From: an uncultured Pontibacter sp. | GTDB taxonomy: Bacteria > Bacteroidota > Bacteroidia > Cytophagales > Hymenobacteraceae | Direction: 5' to 3' | Length of the DNA: 64,000 nt | Assembly (NCBI RefSeq): GCF_947495565.1 | Contig: NZ_CANLZM010000014.1 | Coordinates: 59,527 to 123,526 of the forward strand | In this document: in pieces, positions 8,272 through 17,053 of the stretch | Layout of the letters: the number at the start of each line of letters is the position of its first letter | How positions within the stretch are numbered: position 1 is the stretch's first letter | Translations under genes and position numbers: made by a program | Notes under the pieces: model-generated | What the model was told of the DNA's origin: nothing | What the model saw: the letters and a program-made list of their open reading frames with translations, nothing else | Database searches by the model: none

Positions 8272-8944
8272 GGTTTTTGATTTTAGCAGTCGCACTGTCG
8301 ATATAGCGCATCTGCCCGTTGTACATAAAGCCGTGGAGTACCTGGCCGTTGGCTACCTGCATGCTTTCCAGGTAGGAACCGAGGGCTATATTGGCTGGCA
8401 CAGGCTGCAAAGGATTTAGTTTCTGATCCAGCACGAGGCCAGGTGAAACAGTGGCGATATACTTCTTGCCCTGTGCAGGTAGTGCGCCCAGGCCTGTTGA
8501 GAGAATTCCCCTGAACCTGGTCATTTCCTCCGCGTTGAGGTCACTCTGCAAATCCTGCAGCAGGTCACGCTGGTAGAGGGCTCTGTACTTCTTGGCCACA
8601 TCGTCAAACCCCACCAAAGCACGATTGCTATGAATGTCTTTCGCGGCTGCAAATACCACGGTGAGGTTCGTACCGTCACCGATGGTATCGTTTGCCCACT
8701 CGCTAGTGATCATGCCGGAGTAGAGTTGCATAGCCAGGTTTGCCGCCAATCCCTCTTTTGAATTCGGGTTGGATATGTCATCCATCACCCCGTTTCTGGC
8801 TGCGTCAGTGAGCAGTTTTTTTATCAGGAAATAGGAGCCACCTGCTGCGGCCAGAAGCAGAACCCCATTCACTGCCTTGGTCATGGCGCTTTCAGGCATA
8901 CCAGGCATTTGCACGTTTATAGCAGGGAGGGTAGAGCTAGCCAT
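8258..8944 (-). CDS. Membrane-anchored hypothetical protein
   Basis: 228 residues with a hydrophobic segment near 22-42 (AVNGVLLLAAAGGSYFLI) followed by a helical, polar C-terminal domain. It begins in an ATGA overlap with the preceding 60-residue gene, so the two are translationally coupled. It belongs to the run of small membrane proteins that characterises this block. No function is recognised. Confidence 0.6.
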   Translation of the reverse strand: MASSTLPAINVQMPGMPESAMTKAVNGVLLLAAAGGSYFLIKKLLTDAARNGVMDDISNPNSKEGLAANLAMQLYSGMITSEWANDTIGDGTNLTVVFAAAKDIHSNRALVGFDDVAKKYRALYQRDLLQDLQSDLNAEEMTRFRGILSTGLGALPAQGKKYIATVSPGLVLDQKLNPLQPVPANIALGSYLESMQVANGQVLHGFMYNGQMRYIDSATAKIKNHVSA

Positions 8945-9126
8945 TAGATGAGGTGTTTGAATTGCCTGATTTTGAAGTTGATTCCGAAGGTTTTAGACTT
9001 TTGTGCCAGCAGGAGCAGGTTGTCCGGCTCTATGTTGTTGGCGATGGTCTGTAGGGCGGCAAACAGGCTCTGTGCCTGAAGCTGGTCGTTTGCCTTGATG
9101 GTAATCTCTTTCTTAAATTCAGACAT
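8944..9126 (-). CDS. Small hypothetical protein
   Basis: 60 residues, without hydrophobic segment, predicted alpha-beta by eye. It overlaps both neighbours (8 bases upstream, 4 bases downstream), which supports it as a real member of the operon despite its size. No family is recognised. Confidence 0.5.
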   Translation of the reverse strand: MSEFKKEITIKANDQLQAQSLFAALQTIANNIEPDNLLLLAQKSKTFGINFKIRQFKHLI

Positions 9127-9985
9127 GTTGCGTGCTGCTTATGATTTGCGATAGGTTTAGCTTGTTTTGAGATACCAGAAGCGCCACCGCGTAAAATTCC
9201 CCGATTGCCTGCTCTGATTGGCCTTGCAGCCAGGAAGTTAAGTTGTTATAGGCGTTCTGCGCCTCCGGAGAGAGATGTTCAACCGGTGACGGCTCCGGCA
9301 CACCTCCGATCTGCATGGGAATCGCTTTGTTGGTGAAAGCGCTGATAAGTACCCCCAACAGCTCCGGTTTCGCCTCAATCACAGAAGTGGCGCGGTCAAC
9401 CAGGCCGTTCAGACCTTTAGAGGTGCTTGCCTCGATCTCCAGCTTCTCCAAATTGAACTCCCGATCCTTCAGGCTCAGGTCCTGCTCCAGCCGCCATCGC
9501 TTCTCGCGCTCCTCGCGGATCGTCTGCTCGTGCATCCGGACAGTGTCTCGCAATTCTTTGATCTGCTCTTTCAGGTCATTTACCTGCTGCGCTTTCTCGT
9601 TGAGCAGGTAGTTGGCCGTTCCGTTTAAGCCCAGGCCCTCAATAAGCTGGCTGTTCTGGTTTTGCTGCGGTTGCTGGTTGTACGATGGGATGATGCCTGA
9701 CATGTCGTTGGCTTGGTTAGGGTTAATCAATAGGTAAGTGTCGCTCAGTTTGTTTCTGCTGCCGTTGGGCGCGTAGACCTCCAATGAGATGCGGCAGTTC
9801 GGGTAGTACATGAAAGCGCTTTCCACCGTGGAGCGCAGACGCGGCTCGTTGAATGGCTCCTGGCTCATCAGGGTTTTCTTTGGTAACTCATCGCTGGAAG
9901 CGGTGATACTGCAGAAAATGGCTTTGTTTCTTCTTCCGTTGATCTCTAAGATCGCCTGGTCAAGGGTGGATGGGACTAAGTTCAT
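9119..9985 (-). CDS. Coiled-coil protein, virion or scaffold candidate
   Basis: 288 residues. The N-terminal about 95 residues look beta-rich. A Q/N-rich linker (NQQPQQNQNSQ) follows, then a long coiled coil at about 125-190 with heptads of E, K, R and L, and an alpha-helical C-terminal domain. Globular head plus coiled coil is common in stalks and scaffolds. No family is recognised; the role is inferred from location among virion candidates. Confidence 0.55.
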   Translation of the reverse strand: MNLVPSTLDQAILEINGRRNKAIFCSITASSDELPKKTLMSQEPFNEPRLRSTVESAFMYYPNCRISLEVYAPNGSRNKLSDTYLLINPNQANDMSGIIPSYNQQPQQNQNSQLIEGLGLNGTANYLLNEKAQQVNDLKEQIKELRDTVRMHEQTIREEREKRWRLEQDLSLKDREFNLEKLEIEASTSKGLNGLVDRATSVIEAKPELLGVLISAFTNKAIPMQIGGVPEPSPVEHLSPEAQNAYNNLTSWLQGQSEQAIGEFYAVALLVSQNKLNLSQIISSTQHV

Positions 9986-10016
9986 GTTTGCAATAGCGTA
10001 TTTTGTTGGGCGGCAT

Positions 10017-10217
10017 TTACCACCACCGTTTTCTAAATCTCCTCTTTTGCTTTGGGCTAGATCGGTGCCGCTCCATCGTCAACGCTCGCAGGGCCACACG
10101 GGGAGGTGGCACGGGCTGATATCGCTCCAGTGTCATAGACCCAAGCGTAAGTTCGGGCGGCCTGCCTGTCCTTACACTCTCCAGTGTAAAGCCTCTAAAC
10201 TCTACCTCGATTGCCAT
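10017..10217 (-). CDS. Small protein with three short internal repeats and basic C-terminus
   Basis: 66 residues. The units FTLESVR, MTLERYQ and LTMERHR recur about every 20 residues, with prolines between, and the C-terminus is a dense R/K/W cluster. It starts one base after the beta-helix gene ends. The repeats suggest three copies of a short binding strand. It is small, but its tight spacing and clean repeats support it. Confidence 0.5.
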   Translation of the reverse strand: MAIEVEFRGFTLESVRTGRPPELTLGSMTLERYQPVPPPRVALRALTMERHRSSPKQKRRFRKRWW

Positions 10218-10218
10218 T

Positions 10219-11550
10219 TTATGCTGTAATTGCTAGGTTGTTCATTTTGAAGGCAATTTTAAAATAGGCCCCTTTCGGGATCTGAACCGAGGCTGGGCTA
10301 AAGGAATCGTCGGCGACGCCTCGTCCTTCGGCATCCAGCCGTACCCTGCGAAAGAACTCCTGCGTTTTCCACTCCGGGATGCCCTGGTCGCTGTCAGCAA
10401 TGGCCAATTGGAAGTCAAAAGCCTTGCGTTGGTTTTTGGTACTGTTCGGCGCTTCGGAACGGGAGCCGATAAACTGCTTCGCGTTGCCGTTTGTCACCAC
10501 AAAGGAGGCGCACAGGTTGACCATGTCGAACTCAATGGCTGTGCCTATATTAATCCATGTGGATTCATAGCTGCCCTGGCCCCGCTCTAAGTCCAGGAGC
10601 ATAAGCCCCCTGGCTACGGAATAGGAAAGATTGCTGCTGCTCTCCCTGAATGTGTCCCATAAGCTTTCTGCCGAAAACCGGTAGCCGATGCGCTTTGCCC
10701 CTAACTCCAGTCCGTCATTGGCCGCATCCCGCAGGATGCAATCTGGCTTCATGGTAAAGTCATTTTCCCAATAGCTAATGCCGTCTCGCCCTCCTGAGTA
10801 GTCGTTGAAGATGTCTCCTGGCGCTACTTGGTAGCCGTTCACCTGGTAATGCCCCTCACCAAAAAGCTTCCATTGTGCGTTGCTGTTGCCGGAGAACCCC
10901 CCGTAAATGTTGTTATAGTTGAATTCCATTCCCCCCGGCCTGCTGGCTGGGAGAGCTATGCTTAAACTGTTGCAATTGATGAAAATATTGTTGCGGACAA
11001 TAAACCCGCCGCCTGCATTTCCGAAGCTTCCTGAACAGTTTGAAAATGTATTGCCTGTTAAAATCCCCGCATAGTTTGAAGAGGACGTGTTGGAAAAACG
11101 GCACTCATTCATTATGCATTTTTGGATGCTGAAGCGAGGCAATCCCGAAGAGGTGCCTGTTGCCGAATTCAAATAGCAGTAATGCAACTCACATTCATCA
11201 AGCAGCACAGTAGCGTTTTGATTAAAAACAACATAGGACGTACCTTGCCAAAAAAGAAGTTTAAACCCTCTAACAGAATTTGTGTTGGCTGAGTTAAAGC
11301 AGGTTGTGCCGTCTGGCAAGGAAGAGCCGTCACAAACGGCCAAGCCTTCTGCCTCCCAATTAATTCCCTTGCTCGATGATGGCAAGCCTTCTGCGAAGTA
11401 GCCGCGGCAAATAATCCTTTGCCCTGTAGATGCGCTTATATAAGCCCTGTTAAGTGTGGCAAATGGGTTTTTATCCGTTCCGTTGCCGCTCATGTCATTG
11501 CCGAAATACGAATCAACGTACCAGTTTCCGGCTTTTGAAAAATTAGCCAT
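10219..11550 (-). CDS. Right-handed beta-helix spike-like protein
   Basis: 443 residues. The N-terminus has WYVDSYFGNDMSGNGT followed by NPFATLNRA, the opening of pectate-lyase-like/DUF1565 beta-helix proteins, then irregular repeats rich in N, S, G and C typical of parallel beta-helices. The C-terminal about 150 residues look like a separate beta-sandwich. Such proteins act as phage tailspikes or receptor-binding depolymerases. It overlaps the preceding gene by 8 bases and lies next to a fibre gene, which supports a host-binding role. Confidence 0.65.
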   Translation of the reverse strand: MANFSKAGNWYVDSYFGNDMSGNGTDKNPFATLNRAYISASTGQRIICRGYFAEGLPSSSKGINWEAEGLAVCDGSSLPDGTTCFNSANTNSVRGFKLLFWQGTSYVVFNQNATVLLDECELHYCYLNSATGTSSGLPRFSIQKCIMNECRFSNTSSSNYAGILTGNTFSNCSGSFGNAGGGFIVRNNIFINCNSLSIALPASRPGGMEFNYNNIYGGFSGNSNAQWKLFGEGHYQVNGYQVAPGDIFNDYSGGRDGISYWENDFTMKPDCILRDAANDGLELGAKRIGYRFSAESLWDTFRESSSNLSYSVARGLMLLDLERGQGSYESTWINIGTAIEFDMVNLCASFVVTNGNAKQFIGSRSEAPNSTKNQRKAFDFQLAIADSDQGIPEWKTQEFFRRVRLDAEGRGVADDSFSPASVQIPKGAYFKIAFKMNNLAITA

Positions 11551-11857
11551 TTATTACCTCCAGGTTTAAGTAGTGCGTGCCAGCAAAGGCTGCTGGTGTG
11601 CCGTAAGGGTGCTGGTATCGGCATTCCACTGTCGTGCGAATTACCAGCCCTTCCTGCGTTGAGATATCGTGAACTAGCCAATCATATCTTTTTGGCAGAC
11701 CGGGAGTGTCATCTCCCTTCCATACTGATATGTCCTGATTGGCACCATTGTAACTGAATGCAATAGCGTTGATATAATCCTGTGTTTCTGCATTTTGCTC
11801 CGTGAAAAGCAACTCGCTGTTATATATTAGATTATTATTAATATGAAGTTCCATCAT
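11543..11857 (-). CDS. Small hypothetical protein between fibre and spike genes
   Basis: 104 residues, beta-rich by eye, with aromatic residues spread through it. It overlaps the fibre gene by 4 bases and the spike gene by 8 bases. Position suggests an adaptor or chaperone for the receptor-binding proteins, but nothing in the sequence proves it. Confidence 0.5.
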   Translation of the reverse strand: MMELHINNNLIYNSELLFTEQNAETQDYINAIAFSYNGANQDISVWKGDDTPGLPKRYDWLVHDISTQEGLVIRTTVECRYQHPYGTPAAFAGTHYLNLEVING

Positions 11858-13599
11858 TGGTAGATTTCAAATTCAATTCGGTTCGCTGAGATAGTATGAT
11901 AGTCCACGTAGTTAAGTCCTGGTGTGACAAAATCTCCTGAAATTTTGCGGAACTCACTTGTGAAAGTTGGAACGACATTCCGGCTGCATATCAGCTCCAG
12001 CCGCCCCACAATCCCTTTTTTAAATGCTGCCAAGTCAGCCGAAAACTGCATTGTAGTAGTGATATTGGCTGTTATAATGCGCTTCCTGTCAAACTTAATC
12101 GCATAGTTAGTTGTTAGATCACCAATGTCGTTTTCGTTTACATCCAGCTTGTTCAATGCCGCCTGAAGCCCTTCCACTTCAGCTATTGGGTGTGCATGGT
12201 TCGGTAGCCAAGGGTTGTTGATTTTCTCTTTTTCCTCCGGGGTTATGAATTTGCGGGTCTGTGTTTCTGTGATTTGGTCTGCATTGTAGTCTCCGGCCTG
12301 CGGTGTTACCACTCCTTTGCGGCCAAACACACTGGAAACTTCCGATGTATTGTCTACCTTGTCCCATATCGTGCCGTCCGATACCAGCCAATCGCCCACC
12401 CCAAGCTCAAAGCCGTGCTGCGTTCCGGCAACTCTCACTACATAGTAATGCCCTAGTGCCGTGGTTGGGTCTGCCAAGACAGGTATATTGGCATTGGCAT
12501 CAAAACTCCCTTTGTACTCCAGCTGTCCGAGTACTGAATCTGGAAGCTGCGCCATATCTATCTTGCCGTTTACAAGGCGAGCCTTGTCGGCAAGTAGAGC
12601 ATTGACCTCTGCCTCAGTATAGTAGCGGTCGTCATGGTTATGGCTGGAGGGCTGCGTGCTGTTGCCTGGCAGAACCTCCGTCCATACGTCCGATTGGTCC
12701 CCTGTGCCCTGCAAATCCAGTTTTTCTGCGGCCGCCTCTGTATCGTAAGAGTATTTGAGCGTTTTGTTCCCCAGGCTCATGTTGCTATAGGTGCGCCTGC
12801 CGATCAGCACGGCTGCACCGCCCCCAAGAGGCCTGCCGTACAGGTCGCGGTATGGCTGATTGTCCCAGAACTCATACACGCCATCCAGATCATCATGGTA
12901 GGAAATTGTCGTGCCACTGTAAGTTCCGGCCACGTACCCAGCAGCAAACGGTAATTTAGGCTGAGGCGCATTGGCTATGTTAAACACGTAGGCAGGGCTA
13001 AGAAACATCTCGAAATGCTCCTCCACCATGTAATTCTCATAGCCAGCGTTGATCTGGTCGCTGTAGGTAAGCTCCAGCACGTTCACGTCAGGAACGGTCT
13101 TCGTCACGCGCTCAGAAGTGCCTCCTCCAGTCAGGTTGCCCGTTAGCTTGAAGGTGCGCGGCAGCAATTTGCCGTTTGCAGCCGTTGCTGTGGCATCTTC
13201 CCATATATCCACGCTCATGCCGTGCCGGCGAAGGGAGAGAGGGATGGCATTCCTGCTGGCAATCGTTTCGTACTGGTGCAAGCCACCTTTGCTTAGGTTG
13301 GCATCGCTGGAGCCGGACACACTTGCCGCAACATCCTTTGTCCAGGTAAGCAGATTGCTGGAAAGCACGTACTTTCCGTTGTTCTCCGCTATAGGGTCAA
13401 GATGCACATAGCCTGTGTTGCCTGGACTTAACCATGACTTTGGGCAATCCTGCAACTCCGACAGCGTGGCGAAGCTCTTCGGGTGCCCTTTGATGATGTT
13501 GCCATCTGCAAGAGGCACTCCTTTTTGCACCTGGTCATCGGTTAGCCCAATGGTAGCAGGAAATTTTGTGCCCGCTACTAAGTCTGATTGATAGCTCAT
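11854..13599 (-). CDS. Fibre protein with HxH motif, receptor-binding candidate
   Basis: 581 residues. Residues about 320-340 hold HNHDDRYYTEAEVN, a motif seen in trimeric tail fibres where histidines bind iron. This is followed by the carbohydrate-binding-like module LEYKGSFDANANIP ... YYVVRVAGTQ ... VGDWLVSDGTIWDKVDN and the SSVFGRKGVVTPQAGDY repeat, all standard in phage fibres and phage-derived fibres. The N-terminal 300 residues are less typical. It is the strongest phage-structural hit in the block. Confidence 0.8.
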   Translation of the reverse strand: MSYQSDLVAGTKFPATIGLTDDQVQKGVPLADGNIIKGHPKSFATLSELQDCPKSWLSPGNTGYVHLDPIAENNGKYVLSSNLLTWTKDVAASVSGSSDANLSKGGLHQYETIASRNAIPLSLRRHGMSVDIWEDATATAANGKLLPRTFKLTGNLTGGGTSERVTKTVPDVNVLELTYSDQINAGYENYMVEEHFEMFLSPAYVFNIANAPQPKLPFAAGYVAGTYSGTTISYHDDLDGVYEFWDNQPYRDLYGRPLGGGAAVLIGRRTYSNMSLGNKTLKYSYDTEAAAEKLDLQGTGDQSDVWTEVLPGNSTQPSSHNHDDRYYTEAEVNALLADKARLVNGKIDMAQLPDSVLGQLEYKGSFDANANIPVLADPTTALGHYYVVRVAGTQHGFELGVGDWLVSDGTIWDKVDNTSEVSSVFGRKGVVTPQAGDYNADQITETQTRKFITPEEKEKINNPWLPNHAHPIAEVEGLQAALNKLDVNENDIGDLTTNYAIKFDRKRIITANITTTMQFSADLAAFKKGIVGRLELICSRNVVPTFTSEFRKISGDFVTPGLNYVDYHTISANRIEFEIYQ

Positions 13600-13605
13600 T
13601 TGAAA

Positions 13606-14463
13606 TTATCCGATTGTGCCAATTTTGAAGGTGTAAGGTGAGCCACCGCCCAAGCCTTTGCCTAAAGAGCGTATCACAAAGTACTCTGTGGCATCCTGCT
13701 GCAGTATGCCGTTCGCTATTTCCGCGTCGGTTCTCACCTTGATGCGTGTTGCGCTTTCAGGGTTTGTCTGGTCAGAGCCAAGGAACTCAAAAACACGAAG
13801 CCCCCAGGCCACCGGGGCCAGGTACAGTATGTAGTCATCAGCTCCAGGAGTGGCTGTTACCTCGCTCATGTGCTGGTTGAATGCTCCGTGTTTGGTTAGG
13901 TTCGCACGAACCCAGGCTTCCGTAATGGTTTCGCCCTCCACGTTGCCCTTACCGTGGTAGGCTTTCACGCCTATTGCCCACTTGTCGTTTGGCTGGCTTG
14001 AAAGCACTCCTTTCAGGTCTCTTGCCCTAGCGGTATAGGTCTTTGGTGTGTTGAGCAGTATGCTGGAATCAAAAGCGGTTACAGTGAAATCTCTTACCCC
14101 AGCCTCCAGCGAAGTGCTGGCCGGAACTGCACCGCCTCCGATCATTATCTCTGCCAGATCAGGTGAATTTACCTGGCTTGTGCCTCTGGCTGTAATCCGC
14201 ACCTCATTTACTATCGTACCTCGCTCAATTGTCATGAACGGTACGAATGCTGCGCCTCCGTTCAGCCTGAAATGCCCTGAGATAGTGGCAACCGGTGGCA
14301 GTTCCTTCACCAGGTAGGACATAATAAAGTCTTTCGCTGTAAGATACTTATGGGGCTGGTTGAACTTCGTAGGGTCATCGAAGTTACGCCCAACCACATC
14401 AATGTTTATCGGACCTGCGCCCTTTGCCCTCTGTGACATTGGTTTTGATGCTCCGGCGGCCAT
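13606..14463 (-). CDS. Beta-rich protein, capsid or spike-base candidate
   Basis: About 285 residues with ATG 14463, which lies one base after the previous stop; the frame is open to 14502. Alternating hydrophobic strands with G, T and N turns give a jelly-roll-like impression (HFRLNGGAAFVPFMTIERGT, VNEVRITARGT). No signal or membrane segment is seen. No family is recognised. Structure prediction would tell whether it is a jelly-roll capsid or a spike base. Confidence 0.5.
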   Translation of the reverse strand: MAAGASKPMSQRAKGAGPINIDVVGRNFDDPTKFNQPHKYLTAKDFIMSYLVKELPPVATISGHFRLNGGAAFVPFMTIERGTIVNEVRITARGTSQVNSPDLAEIMIGGGAVPASTSLEAGVRDFTVTAFDSSILLNTPKTYTARARDLKGVLSSQPNDKWAIGVKAYHGKGNVEGETITEAWVRANLTKHGAFNQHMSEVTATPGADDYILYLAPVAWGLRVFEFLGSDQTNPESATRIKVRTDAEIANGILQQDATEYFVIRSLGKGLGGGSPYTFKIGTIG

Positions 14464-14464
14464 A

Positions 14465-14773
14465 CTATCTTTTGTTAGGGCAGGTAAATAATATTTTAAC
14501 AATCATGCCGTCGTTCCGGGCTGATTGCGCCTCTTCCCCAGGGTAAGTATAAACCTCACCGAACCTGCCGTATATTTCCCCGATGAATACATCGCCCACG
14601 CCCGAGTCAAATGTGCGTGAGGTGTCGGGCTTCACCTTTAGCCAGGTGTTGCCTTTGTCAAAAGATAGTTCAAGCATCGTAGTGCCGTCGTTCTCCACGG
14701 CAAAGCCGATGCAGTCGGTAATGTCCGTCTGAAACTCTTTGATATAGCGCTCGGGTGAAATGTGGGCTGACAT
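14465..14773 (-). CDS. Small beta-rich hypothetical protein
   Basis: 102 residues with alternating polar and hydrophobic residues (TTMLELSFDKGNTWLKVKP), suggesting a small beta-sandwich. It sits tightly between two other virion-candidate genes. No function is recognised. Confidence 0.5.
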   Translation of the reverse strand: MSAHISPERYIKEFQTDITDCIGFAVENDGTTMLELSFDKGNTWLKVKPDTSRTFDSGVGDVFIGEIYGRFGEVYTYPGEEAQSARNDGMIVKILFTCPNKR

Positions 14774-14799
14774 GGTTTGGGATATGAGGGTAGTGATGA

Positions 14800-15171
14800 T
14801 TAGCGGTTTTTCTTACCGGTCAGCTTGAACACGATATCGTAGCTGAGCTCGGCTGTAAGCACTTCGGGTATCTGCGTGACAACAGTCAGCTTCTGACCGC
14901 GAATAGGAGGGGTGATGGGCTTGATGCGCTGGCTTGGGGCAACGTCGGTGCTCACGATCCAGTCATCCTTGTGGGTTTGCTCCTGGTATGTATCGGAACT
15001 GTCCTTCAGGCCGATCTTGTAGTTTGGGATGCCTCCGTTTCCGCTTTCGTAGGCGGCTACGCCCTGGCACTCGCTGTACTGCTCGTCCAGCACTACAGAA
15101 TCATTGTAGGTGCCTGCGGCAGTGCCTACAGGGTATGTTACAGTAAGGGTTTGTGACCTGCTCTGGCTCAT
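14800..15171 (-). CDS. Beta-rich small protein, virion candidate
   Basis: 123 residues starting MSQSRSQTLTVTYPVGT, Thr/Val-rich and without membrane helix, consistent with a single beta-sandwich. It follows the hairpin that trails the 203-residue gene. It could be a minor capsid or vertex protein; that is inference from position. Confidence 0.5.
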   Translation of the reverse strand: MSQSRSQTLTVTYPVGTAAGTYNDSVVLDEQYSECQGVAAYESGNGGIPNYKIGLKDSSDTYQEQTHKDDWIVSTDVAPSQRIKPITPPIRGQKLTVVTQIPEVLTAELSYDIVFKLTGKKNR

Positions 15172-15207
15172 CTTTTAAAAGTATGAAGTGAGAGAATTTG
15201 AAAGTTT

Positions 15208-15240
15208 GGAGAGGCCCTGTTGTTGTTAGCGGGCCTCTCC
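15208..15240 (-). terminator. 10-bp GC-rich hairpin downstream of the 203-residue gene
   Basis: Arms ggagaggccc (15208-15217) and gggcctctcc (15231-15240) pair perfectly around 13 bases. A clear T-run is missing, so partial termination or mRNA 3'-end protection is likely. Such elements often follow the most highly expressed structural gene of a virus. Confidence 0.55.
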
Positions 15241-15262
15241 GTTGATTTGATGTTGGGGAGGC

Positions 15263-15874
15263 CTAGCGAGTAGTCGCGGCTCCGATGAAGTGCAGCTCAA
15301 TGAAGTGGTTGTCCACGTTTCCGATGCTTGCGCCTTTCGGGAAACGAAGCTGCACGTTGATCTTAGACTTGGAGCGCAGCACCTTGATCACGCCTGACTC
15401 AAACGCGTCCACAGCGCCTGAAACCTGCTCGCTCTTAGAACCTACCAGCAAATGGCGCACAGGTATAGTCAGTATATCCTTGCCGTCCTGAGCGATTACT
15501 AGGTCAGCGTTGGCAAGCACCGCAGGCACATCATCGTATAGGTTGCTGTACTTCAGCAGGGTAGGGTCTGTCTCGCCGCCAGCTTTCGCAGACTTCGCAT
15601 AGCCTAAGCGGATTTTCTCCAGGGCAAGGTTGCGGGCATCTTCCAGGATGTTACCGTTGAAAGTACACTCACCGTCTACCTGCTGCGTATTGGCGGTCAG
15701 AAGGTCAACGATGCCGCCTTTGTTGGTGATGTTCAGGCGCAGGTACTCCATGCCGTTTGTGAACTTCACGCCAGAAGCTGCGGCTCTTTTGAAATCAGGC
15801 TCGAAATTGCCGTCAACGTAACCCATGGCTTGCAATAGGGCAACGTGGCCCACTAAGAAAATAGAATTTCTCAT
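15263..15874 (-). CDS. Candidate major virion protein
   Basis: 203 residues, start MRNSIFLVGHVALLQ, without a basic tail or clear membrane helix beyond the short hydrophobic N-terminus. The body looks like mixed alpha and beta (EYLRLNITNKGGIVDLL, INVQLRFPKGASIGN). It is flanked by gaps, unlike most neighbours, and is followed by a stable hairpin, both signs of separate strong expression. That makes it a candidate for the major capsid or coat protein, but no sequence match supports this. Confidence 0.45.
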   Translation of the reverse strand: MRNSIFLVGHVALLQAMGYVDGNFEPDFKRAAASGVKFTNGMEYLRLNITNKGGIVDLLTANTQQVDGECTFNGNILEDARNLALEKIRLGYAKSAKAGGETDPTLLKYSNLYDDVPAVLANADLVIAQDGKDILTIPVRHLLVGSKSEQVSGAVDAFESGVIKVLRSKSKINVQLRFPKGASIGNVDNHFIELHFIGAATTR

Positions 15875-15938
15875 CTTTAAGAGATAATTGTTTTAACGTT
15901 TGATTTTGATTTGGAATTGGTTTGAAAAGAGGGGACTG

Positions 15939-16397
15939 CTAGTCCTGGAACATACTTGCAGGGTTCACGCGCTGTGGCTGCTCCTCCTGGTATGATCCGG
16001 CCAGCATGAGCTGGTTTGCCGTGTTCTCGTAGTACTCGTAGGGCGGAAGCTCCACGCTGCCCAGACCTGAAAGCATCGGCACTGTTTTGGCCAGGAAGCC
16101 TTTGATGCCGGAGGTGGCAAGAGCGCCTGTCTCGTCCACGGAGTAGCCGTTGGCCACCTGGATCACACCGCCGATGGACATGCCGTGCAGTGCTGCAACG
16201 GCGGCTTCGTTCTTGATGTCCATTACCGCTGGCACCAGTATACCGGCTGCGGTCAGGATAAGCGGCACGTGCTTTTTAACGGCTTCAGGAGCCTTCTCCT
16301 GCAAAATCTTGCCGATTTTGTTAGCGGCAACGATGCCTGCGGCACCAGCGCCTACAACAATGGCATTGCTTTGGGCTTTTGTTGAATTGAATTTCAT
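15939..16397 (-). CDS. Small Ala/Gly-rich hydrophobic protein
   Basis: 152 residues with two alanine/glycine-rich hydrophobic stretches (IVVGAGAAGIVAANKIG near 12-30 and VPLILTAAGILVPAVM near 44-60) and a polar C-terminus ending in NPASMFQD. It could be a membrane-embedded virion protein. No family is recognised. Confidence 0.5.
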   Translation of the reverse strand: MKFNSTKAQSNAIVVGAGAAGIVAANKIGKILQEKAPEAVKKHVPLILTAAGILVPAVMDIKNEAAVAALHGMSIGGVIQVANGYSVDETGALATSGIKGFLAKTVPMLSGLGSVELPPYEYYENTANQLMLAGSYQEEQPQRVNPASMFQD

Positions 16398-16429
16398 GAA
16401 TTTAAAAAGGGTTATGGTTTTACTAAGGG

Positions 16430-17002
16430 TTAAAGCACGATCTTCCTATTGCCGGAGGGGCGCTGATTGGCGTTTGATTTTGGTTTGCTTCTGGTTTGCT
16501 TTTTCTTTTTCGGCACTCCACTCAGCCCTCCGGACTTGGAGCTGCCTTTAGGCTTGGACATGCCGCTTGCGAGCTGTATCGCTACATAGCCGCCCAGGAG
16601 CAGCCAAACCAGGCTCATTCCTCCAGCGCTTTCCTTCTTCACCGCTACCTCGGCACTTGTAACCGTAGCCTGCGTTTGGATCGGTTGCGTGCTCTGCGTG
16701 AAGGCGCCAGAGCCGGAGGAATCGGATGCGTCAAGGCCTACTTCCTTGAAAAGCATGTCTAACATGCACTGCGGTGTGTTGCAGTCGTAGTTTAAAGGCA
16801 TGGTCGTTGGTAATTGCGTTGGTAATACTGTTGGCGGCGGTGTGATGGCTGGTCCTGGTACTGGTATGACAATGGGTGCTGGCATCAGTCGTTGAGGCTC
16901 CTGGTGGGGCATGCTGTACATGCCCCCGCCGCCGTACCCGCCGTCATCCAGGTACATGGCCTCTTCCTGGGCAAGTCTTACGAGCCCGAGATTTCGTTTC
17001 AT
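16430..17002 (-). CDS. Proline-rich protein with C-terminal membrane helix and basic tail
   Basis: 190 residues. The N-terminal part is G/Y/M- and P-rich (PAPIVIPVPGP), a single membrane helix lies near 128-145 (MSLVWLLLGGYVAIQL), and the last 40 residues are K/R/S/N-rich. Part of that tail is encoded by the 11-base repeat described at 16472. A basic tail on a membrane protein matches the other proteins of this block and suggests contact with DNA under a membrane. Confidence 0.55.
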   Translation of the reverse strand: MKRNLGLVRLAQEEAMYLDDGGYGGGGMYSMPHQEPQRLMPAPIVIPVPGPAITPPPTVLPTQLPTTMPLNYDCNTPQCMLDMLFKEVGLDASDSSGSGAFTQSTQPIQTQATVTSAEVAVKKESAGGMSLVWLLLGGYVAIQLASGMSKPKGSSKSGGLSGVPKKKKQTRSKPKSNANQRPSGNRKIVL

Positions 17003-17053
17003 TTTTTCATGGTAAGGAAGTGCTACAGATAAGTATGTGAGCTGTTACGCGCC

